A DNA stretch of 64,000 nucleotides, taken from an uncultured Bacteroides sp. GTDB taxonomy: Bacteria > Bacteroidota > Bacteroidia > Bacteroidales > Bacteroidaceae. The notes beneath the pieces are model-generated. The model was given only the letters and a program-made list of their open reading frames with translations, searched no databases and was not told where the DNA came from. Numbering within the stretch: position 1 is the first letter of the stretch; every line of letters starts with the position of its first letter. Below, in pieces: positions 38,491 through 46,703 of the stretch. Location: assembly GCF_963677685.1 (NCBI RefSeq), contig NZ_OY782186.1, positions 1,922,001-1,986,000 on the forward strand, read 5' to 3'. The position numbers were made by a program, and so were the translations under genes.

Positions 38491-38912
38491 ATGGAAATAA
38501 CTATTTTACAGAGCGATATAATGCCGGAAGTATACAAAATAACTGATTATACAGGTAAGAATACAGGAGAGACAGATAAGGTTTCATCTACAAAAGATGA
38601 AAGCAATATCCTTTTAAGTTATTTGGGAGAAGGGTAAGCGGACTTTCCGAGGTTATTACCCGGCATGGATATCTGCAAATAGATGGGACAGATAAAGCCA
38701 TATTTGCACTTAATATGCCTTCAAGCTGGAACGCGAATGTTCTGGCCTCACTAACAAGATGCATGAATCAATACGTGGTCAATTTCATTTGTAAGAGATG
38801 GTTCAATCTTTCAAAGAAGGATGAAGTAACCTATTACGATAAGTTATGTATTGATCTTGCCATCAATATAAAGAAACATTTAGCTGAAAGAAAGAAACCT
38901 CAAAGATCATAA
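38491..38912 (+). pseudogene. first of three small paralogues, frameshifted
   Basis: The frame from 38491 (MEITILQSDIMPEVYKITDY) ends at TAA 38635; a shift near 38630 restores GLSEVITRHGYLQIDGTDK and the conserved C-terminus NQYVVNFICKRWFNLSKK ending ERKKPQRS. Intact length would be about 140 residues. The C-terminal half aligns with the next two genes (Y-V-V-N/D, W, then a helix and RKKPxRS). Function not recognised; compact size and tandem order suggest a phage or mobile-element origin. Confidence 0.6.
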
Positions 38913-38915
38913 ATT

Positions 38916-39383
38916 ATGGAAGGAAGTAAAACGATAACTACAGTAATAAAACTTTCCGACGTGGTGATAGGAGTGCAAACAAACTCGTATTATGTCGGAG
39001 AAGCAAGAAAGGATAATACTGAGTTGCTAGAAGCAGGAGCAAGAATTCAGGCATCCGATGACGAAGACGAGCTTCTTAAGGACTACATTAAAATAGGTGC
39101 CACCAAATTAACGAATGTATTAACCAAAATATTAGGTGAAACAACCTGTGTATGGGGAACGGATGATGTAACATTTGCCACTAAGACAGTTGCTAATTTC
39201 ATGGATAGTCAGAAAGACTCTCTTTTGCTTGCCATGAAAGACTATTTGGTTGACACTTGCCTGAGAGACTGGTTGGCCCTTATGAAGCCTGGAGAAGAGA
39301 AACTTTTTGAGAATAAACTGACTGAGTTGTCTGCTGAAATTAGAGTATTGGCTTCTCACAGAAAAAAACCGGTTAGATCATGA
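38916..39383 (+). CDS. second of three small paralogues, intact, unknown function
   Basis: A 155-residue acidic protein, MEGSKTITTVIKLSDVVIGV at the start and DYLVDTCLRDWLALMKPGEE in the conserved C-terminal helix region, ending SHRKKPVRS. No signal or membrane segment. It starts 3 bases after the first paralogue, and its stop overlaps the start of the third (ATGA), so the three were one operon. I do not recognise the family. Phage structural or neck proteins in Bacteroides prophages are of similar size, but that is a guess. Confidence 0.65.
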   Translation: MEGSKTITTVIKLSDVVIGVQTNSYYVGEARKDNTELLEAGARIQASDDEDELLKDYIKIGATKLTNVLTKILGETTCVWGTDDVTFATKTVANFMDSQKDSLLLAMKDYLVDTCLRDWLALMKPGEEKLFENKLTELSAEIRVLASHRKKPVRS

Positions 39384-39820
39384 TTCAGTTTAATCTACTC
39401 GTTGATGAAATATTGAAAGAGGTTGATATGCAGACTTATTATGCCCGTGAATCAAAGAAACGGTAGGATGTAGATGCAGATATCACGCAAACAAGTTTTG
39501 ATAATTACGACGAATTATCCGTGTTTATGGACACGACTCTTAACGATATTTCCGGAATGCTTTTGGAAAGGACCAAATCAAGTTCATTCACTCGGGGTGA
39601 AAAATCCATTTTCTGCAGCATTGATCCGTTCACAATAAAAGTCAACGCTGAATATATAAGTACTCTTCTGAAAAAGGCTATTTTTGATTACGTGGTCAAT
39701 TACATCGTTTATAAATGGGGTAAGATGGTAAAGCCTGAAATGGCCGGCCTTTATTTTATGAATTGCACAACATTTGCACAACTTACTTATTTTGCGGAAT
39801 ATTCAGAATACTTTCTATAG
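39380..39820 (+). pseudogene. third of three small paralogues, interrupted by an in-frame TAG
   Basis: The frame starts MIQFNLLVDEILKEVDMQTY and meets TAG at 39464 (codon 29), then continues in the same frame to 39820 with FDYVVNYIVYKWGKMVKPEM, matching the W-containing region of its neighbours. Either a nonsense mutation or, less likely, a read-through codon. The 3' end overlaps the minus-strand SH3 gene, so the tail may also be altered. Confidence 0.55.
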
Positions 39821-40327
39821 CCATTTAGCAACCCCGCCATGATGAGAGCATGTACCTCTTCGGCTCTTACTAAAGCTGTACGTTCCATCTCTGCATAAAG
39901 CTGTTGCTCCTGTTGGTGCATATTTGTAACGAGCAGGGGCTTGTACTTTTCACTACGTGAGTTTGTATAATACTTTACTGATGAACGATAGGGCACTTCT
40001 ATAGAAGTCTTTTCGTTGTTAAGATATTTGCTAGGGACGTATCCTATTTGTTCGTTGTAAGTAATAGGAATCCATTTGCAGTTGCAATCCTCATCAATGC
40101 TAACAGATGTTCCTTGAGGAATAACCAATATAACTTCTGATGAAGTATTGGCTCTGTCTCTTTACATAACCTAAGACAAGAAGTAACATCCCCAAACTTA
40201 ATGTAGCCCCCTGAAAGAATGCAATGATGTTTAATAAAGGGGTAAATGATATGCAGCTAAGCACATTTGATGTGACTATAAGAAGAATGCCTAAAGTAAT
40301 CTTTTGCTTGGTCTTTAATTTATTCAT
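39787..40327 (-). pseudogene. SH3-domain membrane protein gene, frameshifted
   Basis: The start MNKLKTKQKITLGILLIVTS gives two membrane helices (to about residue 52), then a +1 shift near 40155 separates the rest: IPQGTSVSIDEDCNCKWIPI and EQIGYVPSKYLN, a bacterial SH3 (SH3b) fold, followed by a charged C-terminal helix. The joined protein would be about 180 residues, a form common in Bacteroides genomes. The present two frames are 87 and 113 codons. Function of the intact form unknown. Confidence 0.6.
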
Positions 40328-40701
40328 GATCGGTATTTTTATTGAATTAGTCGATAGGAACAAAGAAAAGTCACATTTCTAAGTTCAGGGTATAAAAAAA
40401 GGCTACTCTTCACGAGCAACCAATCTTTGTTAACCTTAAATCTAATACTATGAAAAACACAGTACAAATATACTGCTATCTAGGATAATGGCAAATTTTG
40501 GCTGCTCTGTGACTTCATTTATAACATGGTTTAATAGTATGAAAGGTCTTGTTAACGAATTAACATAATATATGCACGTATTAACTTAAATATTTATCTC
40601 AACGTATTAGAATCTTATCCAATTCAGATCCACTAAGATGAAAAAAATATAAAATTTATCTTCTGCATGATTGTGTTTTTTGTACTGATGCGGGTAAGAA
40701 C

Positions 40702-41052
40702 TTGAGTGCTTATATCGAGGGTGCTCTGGTAATTACTATAGGTAATGACATGCGTGAGCTTGAGGAGAATATGAAAGAGGCTATTGAGTTATACTTGGAA
40801 GGTAACCCAAACCCTTGTGAAGTTTTATCAGGTGAGTTTGATTTAAAGTTTAAGATTGATGCTGCTACTTTTATTAACTATTACAGCAATGTCTTTACCA
40901 AAGCCGCATTGAGCCGCATTACAGGGATCAATGAACGCCAATTGTGGCACTATGCAGCTGGAGTGCATAAACCTCGCAGAAAGCAATTGGAGAAGATCCA
41001 AAAAGGTATTCAGTCTTTGAGCAAAGAATTATCGGCTATAAATTTGCTTTAA
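40702..41052 (+). CDS. HicB-like antitoxin with HTH, 5' end uncertain
   Basis: 116 residues from a TTG start. NLSAYIEGALVITIGNDMRE is the partial RNase H-like fold of HicB antitoxins, and TKAALSRITGINERQLWHYA with GVHKPRRKQLEKI is a C-terminal helix-turn-helix. Upstream in the same frame, CTDAGK looks like the family, but no ATG is in frame, so the N-terminus is probably truncated or mutated. No hicA toxin gene adjoins. It is an orphan and may not be expressed. Confidence 0.6.
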   Translation: MSAYIEGALVITIGNDMRELEENMKEAIELYLEGNPNPCEVLSGEFDLKFKIDAATFINYYSNVFTKAALSRITGINERQLWHYAAGVHKPRRKQLEKIQKGIQSLSKELSAINLL

Positions 41053-41053
41053 T

Positions 41054-41387
41054 ATGGCTAAAATAGAGAATGAGATAGAACATGACGCCATTTGCCAAAG
41101 AGTAGAGGAACTTCTTCCTATGACAGATGATAATACTCCATTGACTGATCCGAAATTGATTGAATTGAGAGTTTTATCAGAATTGGTTATTGAGTATGAG
41201 GAGGAACATTATCCGATAGAGAGAAGTTAACTGTGTATGAACTGATTGAATCTCGCTTGGTGGAATTAGTATAACTCTTTCCCGTATGAATGACTACATT
41301 TCTAGGCGTTCAGAACTCACACTAAAAATAGATAGATTACTTTGTAAAGTATTAAATATACCTCTGGCATCTATGCTCGGATTCTGA
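41054..41387 (+). pseudogene. HigA-like antitoxin remnant
   Basis: MAKIENEIEHDAICQRVEEL and EEEHYPIERS match the start of Bacteroides HigA-type XRE antitoxins, which are about 120 residues. A TAA at 41228 ends it at 58 residues; the rest is recoverable only by two frame changes (VYELIESRLVEL, then MNDYISRRSELTL and NIPLASMLGF). It begins 1 base after the HicB-like stop. No toxin partner. Confidence 0.55.
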
Positions 41388-41416
41388 ATACGTTAACATA
41401 AAACATCTAACAAATT

Positions 41417-41590
41417 ATGACGTCGGAAGAACTAGGAGTAGGGGGTATAGTCCGTTGTAAATCAAAAGCTTTGCGTATAGAAGCAATTAGTAATGATACT
41501 GTAAGGACAAGATCTGGGATACTCCCAAAACGAAATTTGTCGGTGTTGATGTTGCTATTTTACTTCAATGCCAGAGAGCTATTGAAGCTA
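41417..41590 (+). pseudogene. truncated small phage-type protein
   Basis: MTSEELGVGGIVRCKSKALR and NDTVRTRSGILPKRN resemble the start of a short protein common in Bacteroides phages and mobile elements. The frame then loses similarity and runs antisense into the end of the phzF-like gene, so the 3' half was replaced. Low confidence in the family. Confidence 0.35.
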
Positions 41591-42517
41591 ATTGCCTTTA
41601 TTTATTTTCCATTTCCCTTTCCCTACATCAACAACTTGTCCTCCAATTTTCAATGTGCATTTATTGTTTTTAAGCTCCCCAGCTAAACTTATATAAGACT
41701 TCCTATTCATTTGAAATCCTTGTTCAACTATTGCTGAAATTTCTGTTGCCCTGTTTTTTAAGAGGTACGCAAGAAAACATCCATTAGCACTCCCTGTTGC
41801 AGCATCTTCTATTATCTTTTCATTTTCAATACAATACATTCTAGCATTGAAATGATGTGATTTTTCAAAAGTTTCTTCGGTTACAAAAAATAGAGAAGTC
41901 GTTAGTCCGGTTGAGCTATTGGTTTTATATCTTTTATTTTGATTTAAAAAATCGATAACTTTTCGAGCATCAAGTTTTATTTGAGTGATTTCTTCTAAAC
42001 TGATGATAGGGATAATAATATAGGGCAATCCTGTACTTATTTCTTCTATTGGCTTTTGCCTATCTAAAGCCTTAAATTCTATTCCAAGTCCATCTGCAAT
42101 TTCCTGATGTTTATATGAACCTATAAATTCCGGTTCATCTTGCTCCATAACAAAAGTACATTTCTCGATGTCATTAGTAGATGTTAAATCAACAGTGATG
42201 TTTGAATGCTTTAAATTTAAAATGATTTTTTCTTTAGGTTTTGGTAGTATGTATTTTGAAATAACAAAAGCAGTTCCTAAAGATGGATGACCTGCGAAGG
42301 GCACTTCATATTCAGGCGTGAAAATTCGAACATCAAATGCTTCATCGTTATTGTTTTTTTTGATGAATGTTATTTCTGGAAAATTTAGCTCTTTTGCAAT
42401 GTTGAGCATCTCTTCGGTAGAGACTTCATTCTTGAAATCGATAAAAACTGCGAGTTGATTTCCTCCGTATTTTAATGAGGTGAAAACATCTACTAAATAA
42501 TATTCTATTTCTTTCAT
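41588..42517 (-). CDS. PhzF-family isomerase/epimerase-like protein
   Basis: A 309-residue cytosolic protein. The PhzF pattern is seen at the start (DVFTSLKYGGNQLAVF), in FPEITFIKK with the family catalytic Glu, in PEYEVPFAGHPSLGTAFVI and in EDAATGSANGCFLAYLL. PhzF catalyses a proton shift in phenazine synthesis, but most relatives outside pseudomonads act on unknown small molecules. No phenazine genes are nearby. It appears intact and lies at the island's inner edge. Confidence 0.92.
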   Translation of the reverse strand: MKEIEYYLVDVFTSLKYGGNQLAVFIDFKNEVSTEEMLNIAKELNFPEITFIKKNNNDEAFDVRIFTPEYEVPFAGHPSLGTAFVISKYILPKPKEKIILNLKHSNITVDLTSTNDIEKCTFVMEQDEPEFIGSYKHQEIADGLGIEFKALDRQKPIEEISTGLPYIIIPIISLEEITQIKLDARKVIDFLNQNKRYKTNSSTGLTTSLFFVTEETFEKSHHFNARMYCIENEKIIEDAATGSANGCFLAYLLKNRATEISAIVEQGFQMNRKSYISLAGELKNNKCTLKIGGQVVDVGKGKWKINKGN

Positions 42518-42746
42518 TTATGTACTTCGTTTTTTAAAGCAAAAACTTTTTTCTTAGCTGAAGATTAAATATATCTGTTGCTCTACTTCATTATTGATAA
42601 ATCTCTTCTTAGGCAAGCTTATTTCAGCTTTTGCAATAAGATTTATAAATAGATGCTCTTTTCACTATACTTGTTTATTTCAAATATGGGACTATATTGA
42701 AATATTGAGCTTTTAAGCTTTATTCTTTTGAAAACAAAGATAAAGA

Positions 42747-42759
42747 TTCGGAATCACAA
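42747..42759 (+). repeat. putative attR: copy of the tRNA-Arg 3' end
   Basis: TTCGGAATCACAA, identical to 21078-21090. The last three bases also belong to the adjacent insertion-sequence end, so only ten bases are independent of it. Confidence 0.4.
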
Positions 42760-42828
42760 TCCCTCAGAATTTTGGTATGACCCAATTTATGCTTAACATG
42801 GCAATCCCTCAGCATTTCGGTATGATCC
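42757..42828 (+). mobile_element. two insertion-sequence end fragments
   Basis: CAATCCCTCAGAATTTTGGT at 42757 and, after 29 bases, AATTTATGCTTAACATGGCA continuing to GGTATGATCC at 42828. Both match the transposase-end terminus of the element at 21176-22592; the second includes the last transposase codons (K-I-Y-A-stop). The fragments lie head to tail, as left by successive insertions and deletions. Confidence 0.8.
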
Positions 42829-42868
42829 CCGATTTCATGAATGATTTTCTTGGGGTGATATTTTAAAA

Positions 42869-42907
42869 AGAAAAGGAGTCAGATTTTCATCTAACTCCTT
42901 TTTTATC
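42869..42907 (-). terminator. terminator of tRNA-Pro
   Basis: AAAAGGAGTCAGAT and ATCTAACTCCTTTT form a strong stem around TTTC. On the minus strand it follows the tRNA directly and ends in a T-run. Confidence 0.75.
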
Positions 42908-42908
42908 G

Positions 42909-42983
42909 TCGGGGTAGCGGGATTCGAACCCACGACCCCCTGCTCCCAAAGCAGGTGCGCTAACCGGACTGCGCTACACCCCG
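42909..42983 (-). tRNA. tRNA-Pro (anticodon TGG)
   Basis: A 75-base cloverleaf read on the minus strand. The acceptor CGGGGTG pairs with TACCCCG (one G-T), discriminator A. The anticodon arm CCTGCTTTGGGAGCAGG gives TGG, and the T-arm GTGGGTTCGAATCCCGC is present. Confidence 0.95.
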
Positions 42984-43018
42984 AATACTTTATGTGATTA
43001 CCATCTCAAAAGCGAGTG

Positions 43019-43049
43019 CAAAGGTAATAAGATTTTCTATACTTGCAAA
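43019..43049 (-). promoter_or_regulatory. promoter of tRNA-Pro
   Basis: On the minus strand TTTG (43046-43049) and TACCTTTG (43019-43026) are 19 bases apart, a full match to the Bacteroidota promoter, about 35 bases before the tRNA. Confidence 0.8.
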
Positions 43050-43497
43050 CCTTTTGAGAAAAAAAGACGCATTTATTTCTACTTTTTTTTGCTCTACTTT
43101 CTTAATCTGTTGATAATCAGTTTATATCCGTTTTTTTTTTTTTCGTCTCAGATGAATATTTTTTTGTGAATGAAAAAAAACTCTTTTGTCTCAATGTCTT
43201 TGCGGGGTTATATTTTATATTTCTACTGCTGCTTGTCTTTCATCTGCTTTTTTCGTACCTTGGTAGATAAACTTCTTTTCGCTTCTCATATATGAACCGC
43301 CCGGACTACATACGTGATCCGGACGGTTTCCATGTGGAGACTGTAGAGACTCCATATGGGGAACGAAGAGAAGATACTATCAAAAGGTATTAAAGTAGCC
43401 TTTCTTTTTACTTAAAACTAACGTACATTTTATAAGTTGAACGCATTAGTTTCCTCTTCCCTTACTATTGCTCAATACATTCCTATGGAATAAGCGT
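43050..43497. other. gene-free interval with two adjacent hairpins
   Basis: No gene over about 450 bases. It holds a run of 13 T near 43131 and two consecutive inverted repeats: AACCGCCCGGA with TCCGGACGGTT (43295-43328) and CCATGTGGAG with CTCCATATGG (43330-43359). They are not followed by T-runs, so they are not ordinary terminators. Confidence 0.6.
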
Positions 43498-44817
43498 TCA
43501 TACTTTTATGTTTTGCCATTTATTTCTCTTAAGATACACCAGAGATAGACCTAAGAGGATGAGGGCATATAACTGCTCAGAAGTCCAATATACTGCTAGC
43601 GGGGTATGAAGATAGCGGGATAATGCATACAGATAACCCAAATAGATAACCATATTAATCATCTGAAAGGCAAAAACGACTTTTGTGTTACCTGTCCCGA
43701 TCACCGTATTGCAACATGTGTAAGCAGGTACGGAGATGACAAAGGTAGAGAGCATCACGTAAAAGGGATATAAAGCCGTTGTAATCACTGCTCCATTATT
43801 GGTAAACAACTCTAATATATTTTCGGAGAAAATGAAAGAGAGCAAGATCAGAGGGAGTCCTATGCCATACGTTAATGTTATGATACGTCGACAAAGAGGC
43901 ATCACACTTGCAATCTGTTTCGCTCCGATAAGATTGCTAACCAATGAAATGGCAGTCGTGGCAAAGGAGTTAACTATGACAAAGAAGAGCATAGAGTAAC
44001 TCCTTACGATATTGGCTGCCGCAAGTTCACATTCACCTAAATGTTCAATCACTACAAAGAAAAGGAACCACGGAGCAATACAAAAGAAAGATCTTATCAT
44101 GGTCCATATAGAGATGTTTAGAAGATGAAGTGATAAATTCAGGTCGAACGTTGCACGGAGTCCGTAGCGCTTCTTATTCACATGCTTCCACATGTAGTAA
44201 ACGAGAAACAGCAAGCCTATAAGTTCGGCAAGTGACGAGCCAATAGCAGCTCCACTAATCCCCAGTTGCGGAAATCCTGCATTCCCAAAAATGAGTACAT
44301 AGTTGAGCAATATGTTGCATACTACCATAACGATGGAGTTGGCCGTAAGAATCTTGGTGTTGGTTGTACCAATGAAAAAAGAGCGAATGGCCAACAATGG
44401 AAAAGCGAACAGATAGCTGTAATCTCGCCATTCCATATATCGCATCGTAGCCTGATAAACACTATCGGATGATATTGCCATGCGGAGAATCATTGGTGAA
44501 AATAGCTTGGAGAGTATAAACATTAAAACAGCAAAAGCGGACAAGAAGAAAAGTCCTTGGTAGAACACTTTGCCAACCTCTTCATATCGTTGTTCTCCGT
44601 TTCGCCTAGCTATAAGCACTTGTACTCCAAGGCTAAATCCAAAACCAAGAATATAGATGGCTATGTAATACATTGTTGCCAGTGCCGAAGCTCCTAACTC
44701 TATCTGACTGACATGACCGAGAAAGATGGAATCTGTAAAATTGATCAATTGCTCCATGAAGAGGCTCACCATTATAGGAAAGTTGATGAGCCAAATTTGT
44801 TTATATGTATAATTCAT
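43498..44817 (-). CDS. MATE-family efflux transporter
   Basis: A 439-residue inner-membrane protein with twelve helices in two homologous halves. MATE exporters expel drugs and cationic compounds using a sodium or proton gradient. Typical patterns: NFPIMVSLFMEQLINFTDSIFLG at the N-terminus, GLFFLSAFAVLMFILSKLF, GISGAAIGSSLAELIGLL and AANIVRSYSMLFFVIVNSFA. The substrate is unknown. The only -7 box found lies about 210 bases upstream, giving a long leader. Confidence 0.92.
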   Translation of the reverse strand: MNYTYKQIWLINFPIMVSLFMEQLINFTDSIFLGHVSQIELGASALATMYYIAIYILGFGFSLGVQVLIARRNGEQRYEEVGKVFYQGLFFLSAFAVLMFILSKLFSPMILRMAISSDSVYQATMRYMEWRDYSYLFAFPLLAIRSFFIGTTNTKILTANSIVMVVCNILLNYVLIFGNAGFPQLGISGAAIGSSLAELIGLLFLVYYMWKHVNKKRYGLRATFDLNLSLHLLNISIWTMIRSFFCIAPWFLFFVVIEHLGECELAAANIVRSYSMLFFVIVNSFATTAISLVSNLIGAKQIASVMPLCRRIITLTYGIGLPLILLSFIFSENILELFTNNGAVITTALYPFYVMLSTFVISVPAYTCCNTVIGTGNTKVVFAFQMINMVIYLGYLYALSRYLHTPLAVYWTSEQLYALILLGLSLVYLKRNKWQNIKV

Positions 44818-45027
44818 TATTCAACTTAATATGCACGACTCTTAGGCATTGCGACTGTTGCGCCCTGCATGAGTCATAATTCAAATGTTATTTTGAGAAA
44901 ACTCTGTGTTTAGAAAAGGGTATAAAGATAAAGGCCGAAGATTGTTTAGTTCCCCGACCAACCTGGAGCATATAAGCTATTTACAGAGTTGCCATTTCAT
45001 GAGTTGAACAATATTTTATTTGCGCTG

Positions 45028-45035
45028 CAAAGATA
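45028..45035 (-). promoter_or_regulatory. -7 promoter box, probably of the MATE gene
   Basis: TATCTTTG on the minus strand, implying a leader of about 200 bases before the MATE ATG. Confidence 0.45.
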
Positions 45036-45084
45036 TGCATTTTGCCGGAATAGAAAAACTATAGCTTTATCTTAAGAAGTTTTG

Positions 45085-45092
45085 TATCTTTG
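45085..45092 (+). promoter_or_regulatory. -7 promoter box of the nucleotidyltransferase-like gene
   Basis: TATCTTTG, only 11 bases before the ATG at 45104, so the leader would be only a few bases unless the second ATG at 45113 is used. Confidence 0.5.
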
Positions 45093-45103
45093 TCTGTTAA
45101 AAA

Positions 45104-45697
45104 ATGAGACAGATGGATATTCTTGAATTAGCAAAACAGAATCAGCAGGCCGCATGGAAAATATTGGAAAATAGCGGCATTATTTCCGCATGGCAACGTA
45201 TTGGGGCAACTGTTCATTTGGTTGGTTCTCTCAAATCGGGCTTATTGGCTAAAAACAGAGATATAGATCTTCATATTTATACGGATCAACTTAGTATTGC
45301 TGAGAGTTTCTCTGTCATGCAAAGATTGGCTGAAGACTTGTCGCTGATAGAAATTCAATATAAAAATTTGATTGATACGGAGGAGGAGTGTATTGAATGG
45401 CATGCGCTTTATAAAGATGAAGATTCAAATTGTTGGAAATTGGACATGATTCACATTCGTAAAAACTCGAAATACGATGGGGTAGTGGAGAGGGCGACTG
45501 CCGCTATAATGGAACATCTCACTCCTGAGATTCGAAGAACGATCCTTCAGATAAAGTTTGATGTACCGGACGGGGTAATGATTCCGGGCATAGAGATTTA
45601 TCATGCCGTTTTTGAAGGAGGTGTTTGCAATTACGACGAGCTACAGCAGTGGCGCATGACGAATCCGTTGACGAACAGTTTGGACTGGTTACCATAA
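45104..45697 (+). CDS. nucleotidyltransferase-fold protein
   Basis: A 197-residue cytosolic protein. VHLVGSLKSGLLAKNRDIDLHIY (residues about 36-58) is the G-S-x-n-D-x-D motif of the nucleotidyltransferase fold, and WKLDMIHIR supplies the later acidic residue. Members transfer nucleotides to drugs, proteins or RNA; the target is unknown here. The C-terminal half (PDGVMIPGIEIYHAVFEGGV) has no recognised domain. An ATG at 45113 (MDILEL) is an equally good start given the promoter position. Single gene. Confidence 0.7.
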   Translation: MRQMDILELAKQNQQAAWKILENSGIISAWQRIGATVHLVGSLKSGLLAKNRDIDLHIYTDQLSIAESFSVMQRLAEDLSLIEIQYKNLIDTEEECIEWHALYKDEDSNCWKLDMIHIRKNSKYDGVVERATAAIMEHLTPEIRRTILQIKFDVPDGVMIPGIEIYHAVFEGGVCNYDELQQWRMTNPLTNSLDWLP

Positions 45698-45717
45698 GTA
45701 GATTTTAAAGTTGCACT

Positions 45718-45927
45718 TTAAATGACTTTCTCATATACCTTAAACCAATCCAGACCATACTGTCCTAAACCTAAATCTACCGTACCCATATATTCAAATC
45801 CGTATTTTTCGTATAGCGAGATTGCCGGATAATTAATTGTGGCGGATAGATAATCATTTAGGTCATCATATAGTTTTTCTAATTCATCCATATCGGCAGA
45901 AGTGCTAAGCTTTATTCTATATTCCAT
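45718..45927 (-). pseudogene. GNAT acetyltransferase with internal deletion
   Basis: 69 residues: the N-terminal MEYRIKLSTSADMDELEKLY and DYLSATINYP of a GNAT acetyltransferase are joined directly to the C-terminal ISLYEKYGFEYMGTVDLGLG. The middle, with the acetyl-CoA-binding loop, is missing (about 90-100 residues in intact relatives), while the reading frame is kept. Probably inactive. It retains a start codon. Confidence 0.75.
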
Positions 45928-46086
45928 TGTTTGATGTTGTAATATTCAGTATTCTTGCCAATCAATTTATGTTATTACAAAAGTAGTCAAAGCTTCTTAC
46001 GCTCCAATCAGCTGATTTTAAAATCTTTCTACTGAATACAAAAACTCCCTATTCCTGATTGGAGTAGGGAGTACCGCTAGGCGTAA

Positions 46087-46177
46087 CTACTTTTCGGCAT
46101 AAAGTCCGATTGTATTTCCTTCACTGTCGCAGAGTAGTGCGAAGTAGCCCATTCCCTCGGCTTCGATTTTTGTTTTG
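46087..46177 (-). pseudogene. C-terminal remnant of a VOC/glyoxalase-family protein
   Basis: Without a start codon, the minus-strand frame reads KTKIEAEGMGYFALLCDSEG then NTIGLYAEK-stop, the well-conserved end of small VOC-family proteins (metal-dependent dioxygenase/glyoxalase fold). The N-terminal 90 residues or so are gone. Too short to appear as a normal gene. Confidence 0.7.
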
Positions 46178-46237
46178 CGTCATATTGACTATGCAAAAGT
46201 AAACTTGCCCTAAATCTGAAACTTGGAAAAAAGCGAC

Positions 46238-46687
46238 TTATAAAGAAAAGTAGTCAGAATAGGGAGAGCAAAGGGCTATGTACTGAGCCGGTGTGTAGCC
46301 GGAAAAGAGTTTGAATTCATTGATCATGTGCGCTTGGTCATAATATCCACATTCGTAGGCTAAAGTCGTGAAATTCATCTCCGGATGATTCTGCAATGTA
46401 TAGAGCGCTTTATGAAAGCGTACAATGCGCATGAATTCTTTGGGGCTGGCACCCACATGTTCGCTAAATATTCGTTGGAGTTGCTTTTGGCTGAGGCATA
46501 CTTTTTCAGCAAGACGAGATACGGTAAACTCTTCATTGCATAAATTGATGCAGTTAATAGCAGTAACCATTCGTTTGTAATTGTATTCCTTGAACGGATT
46601 CAAGCAATTGATTAAGAAAGATTCGATGAGGCGGATATACTGATTGTCATTAATAGTATTAAGGATTTTATCTTCCAGCTCTTTCAA
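46238..46687 (-). pseudogene. AraC-family regulator lacking its N-terminal domain
   Basis: 149 residues from an internal ATG. The C-terminal AraC DNA-binding domain is complete: FTVSRLAEKVCLSQKQLQRI (first helix-turn-helix) and FTTLAYECGYYDQAHMINEF with GYTPAQY (second). Intact relatives have an N-terminal sensor domain of about 110 more residues. Upstream, the frame is open for only about 18 codons (LLKISADDLNVSALKE), reaching the end of the next lipoprotein gene. A truncated but possibly still DNA-binding protein. Confidence 0.65.
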
Positions 46688-46703
46688 TGCACTGACGTTA
46701 AGA

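Noticed and set aside
41588..42517. A phenazine pathway based on the PhzF-like protein.
   Set aside because: No other phenazine gene is present, and most PhzF relatives have other or unknown roles.
42909..42983. tRNA-Pro as integration target.
   Set aside because: No direct repeat of its 3' end is found elsewhere in the window.
43131..43143. Run of 13 T as a phase-variable tract.
   Set aside because: It is intergenic, far from a start codon and usual in AT-rich spacers.
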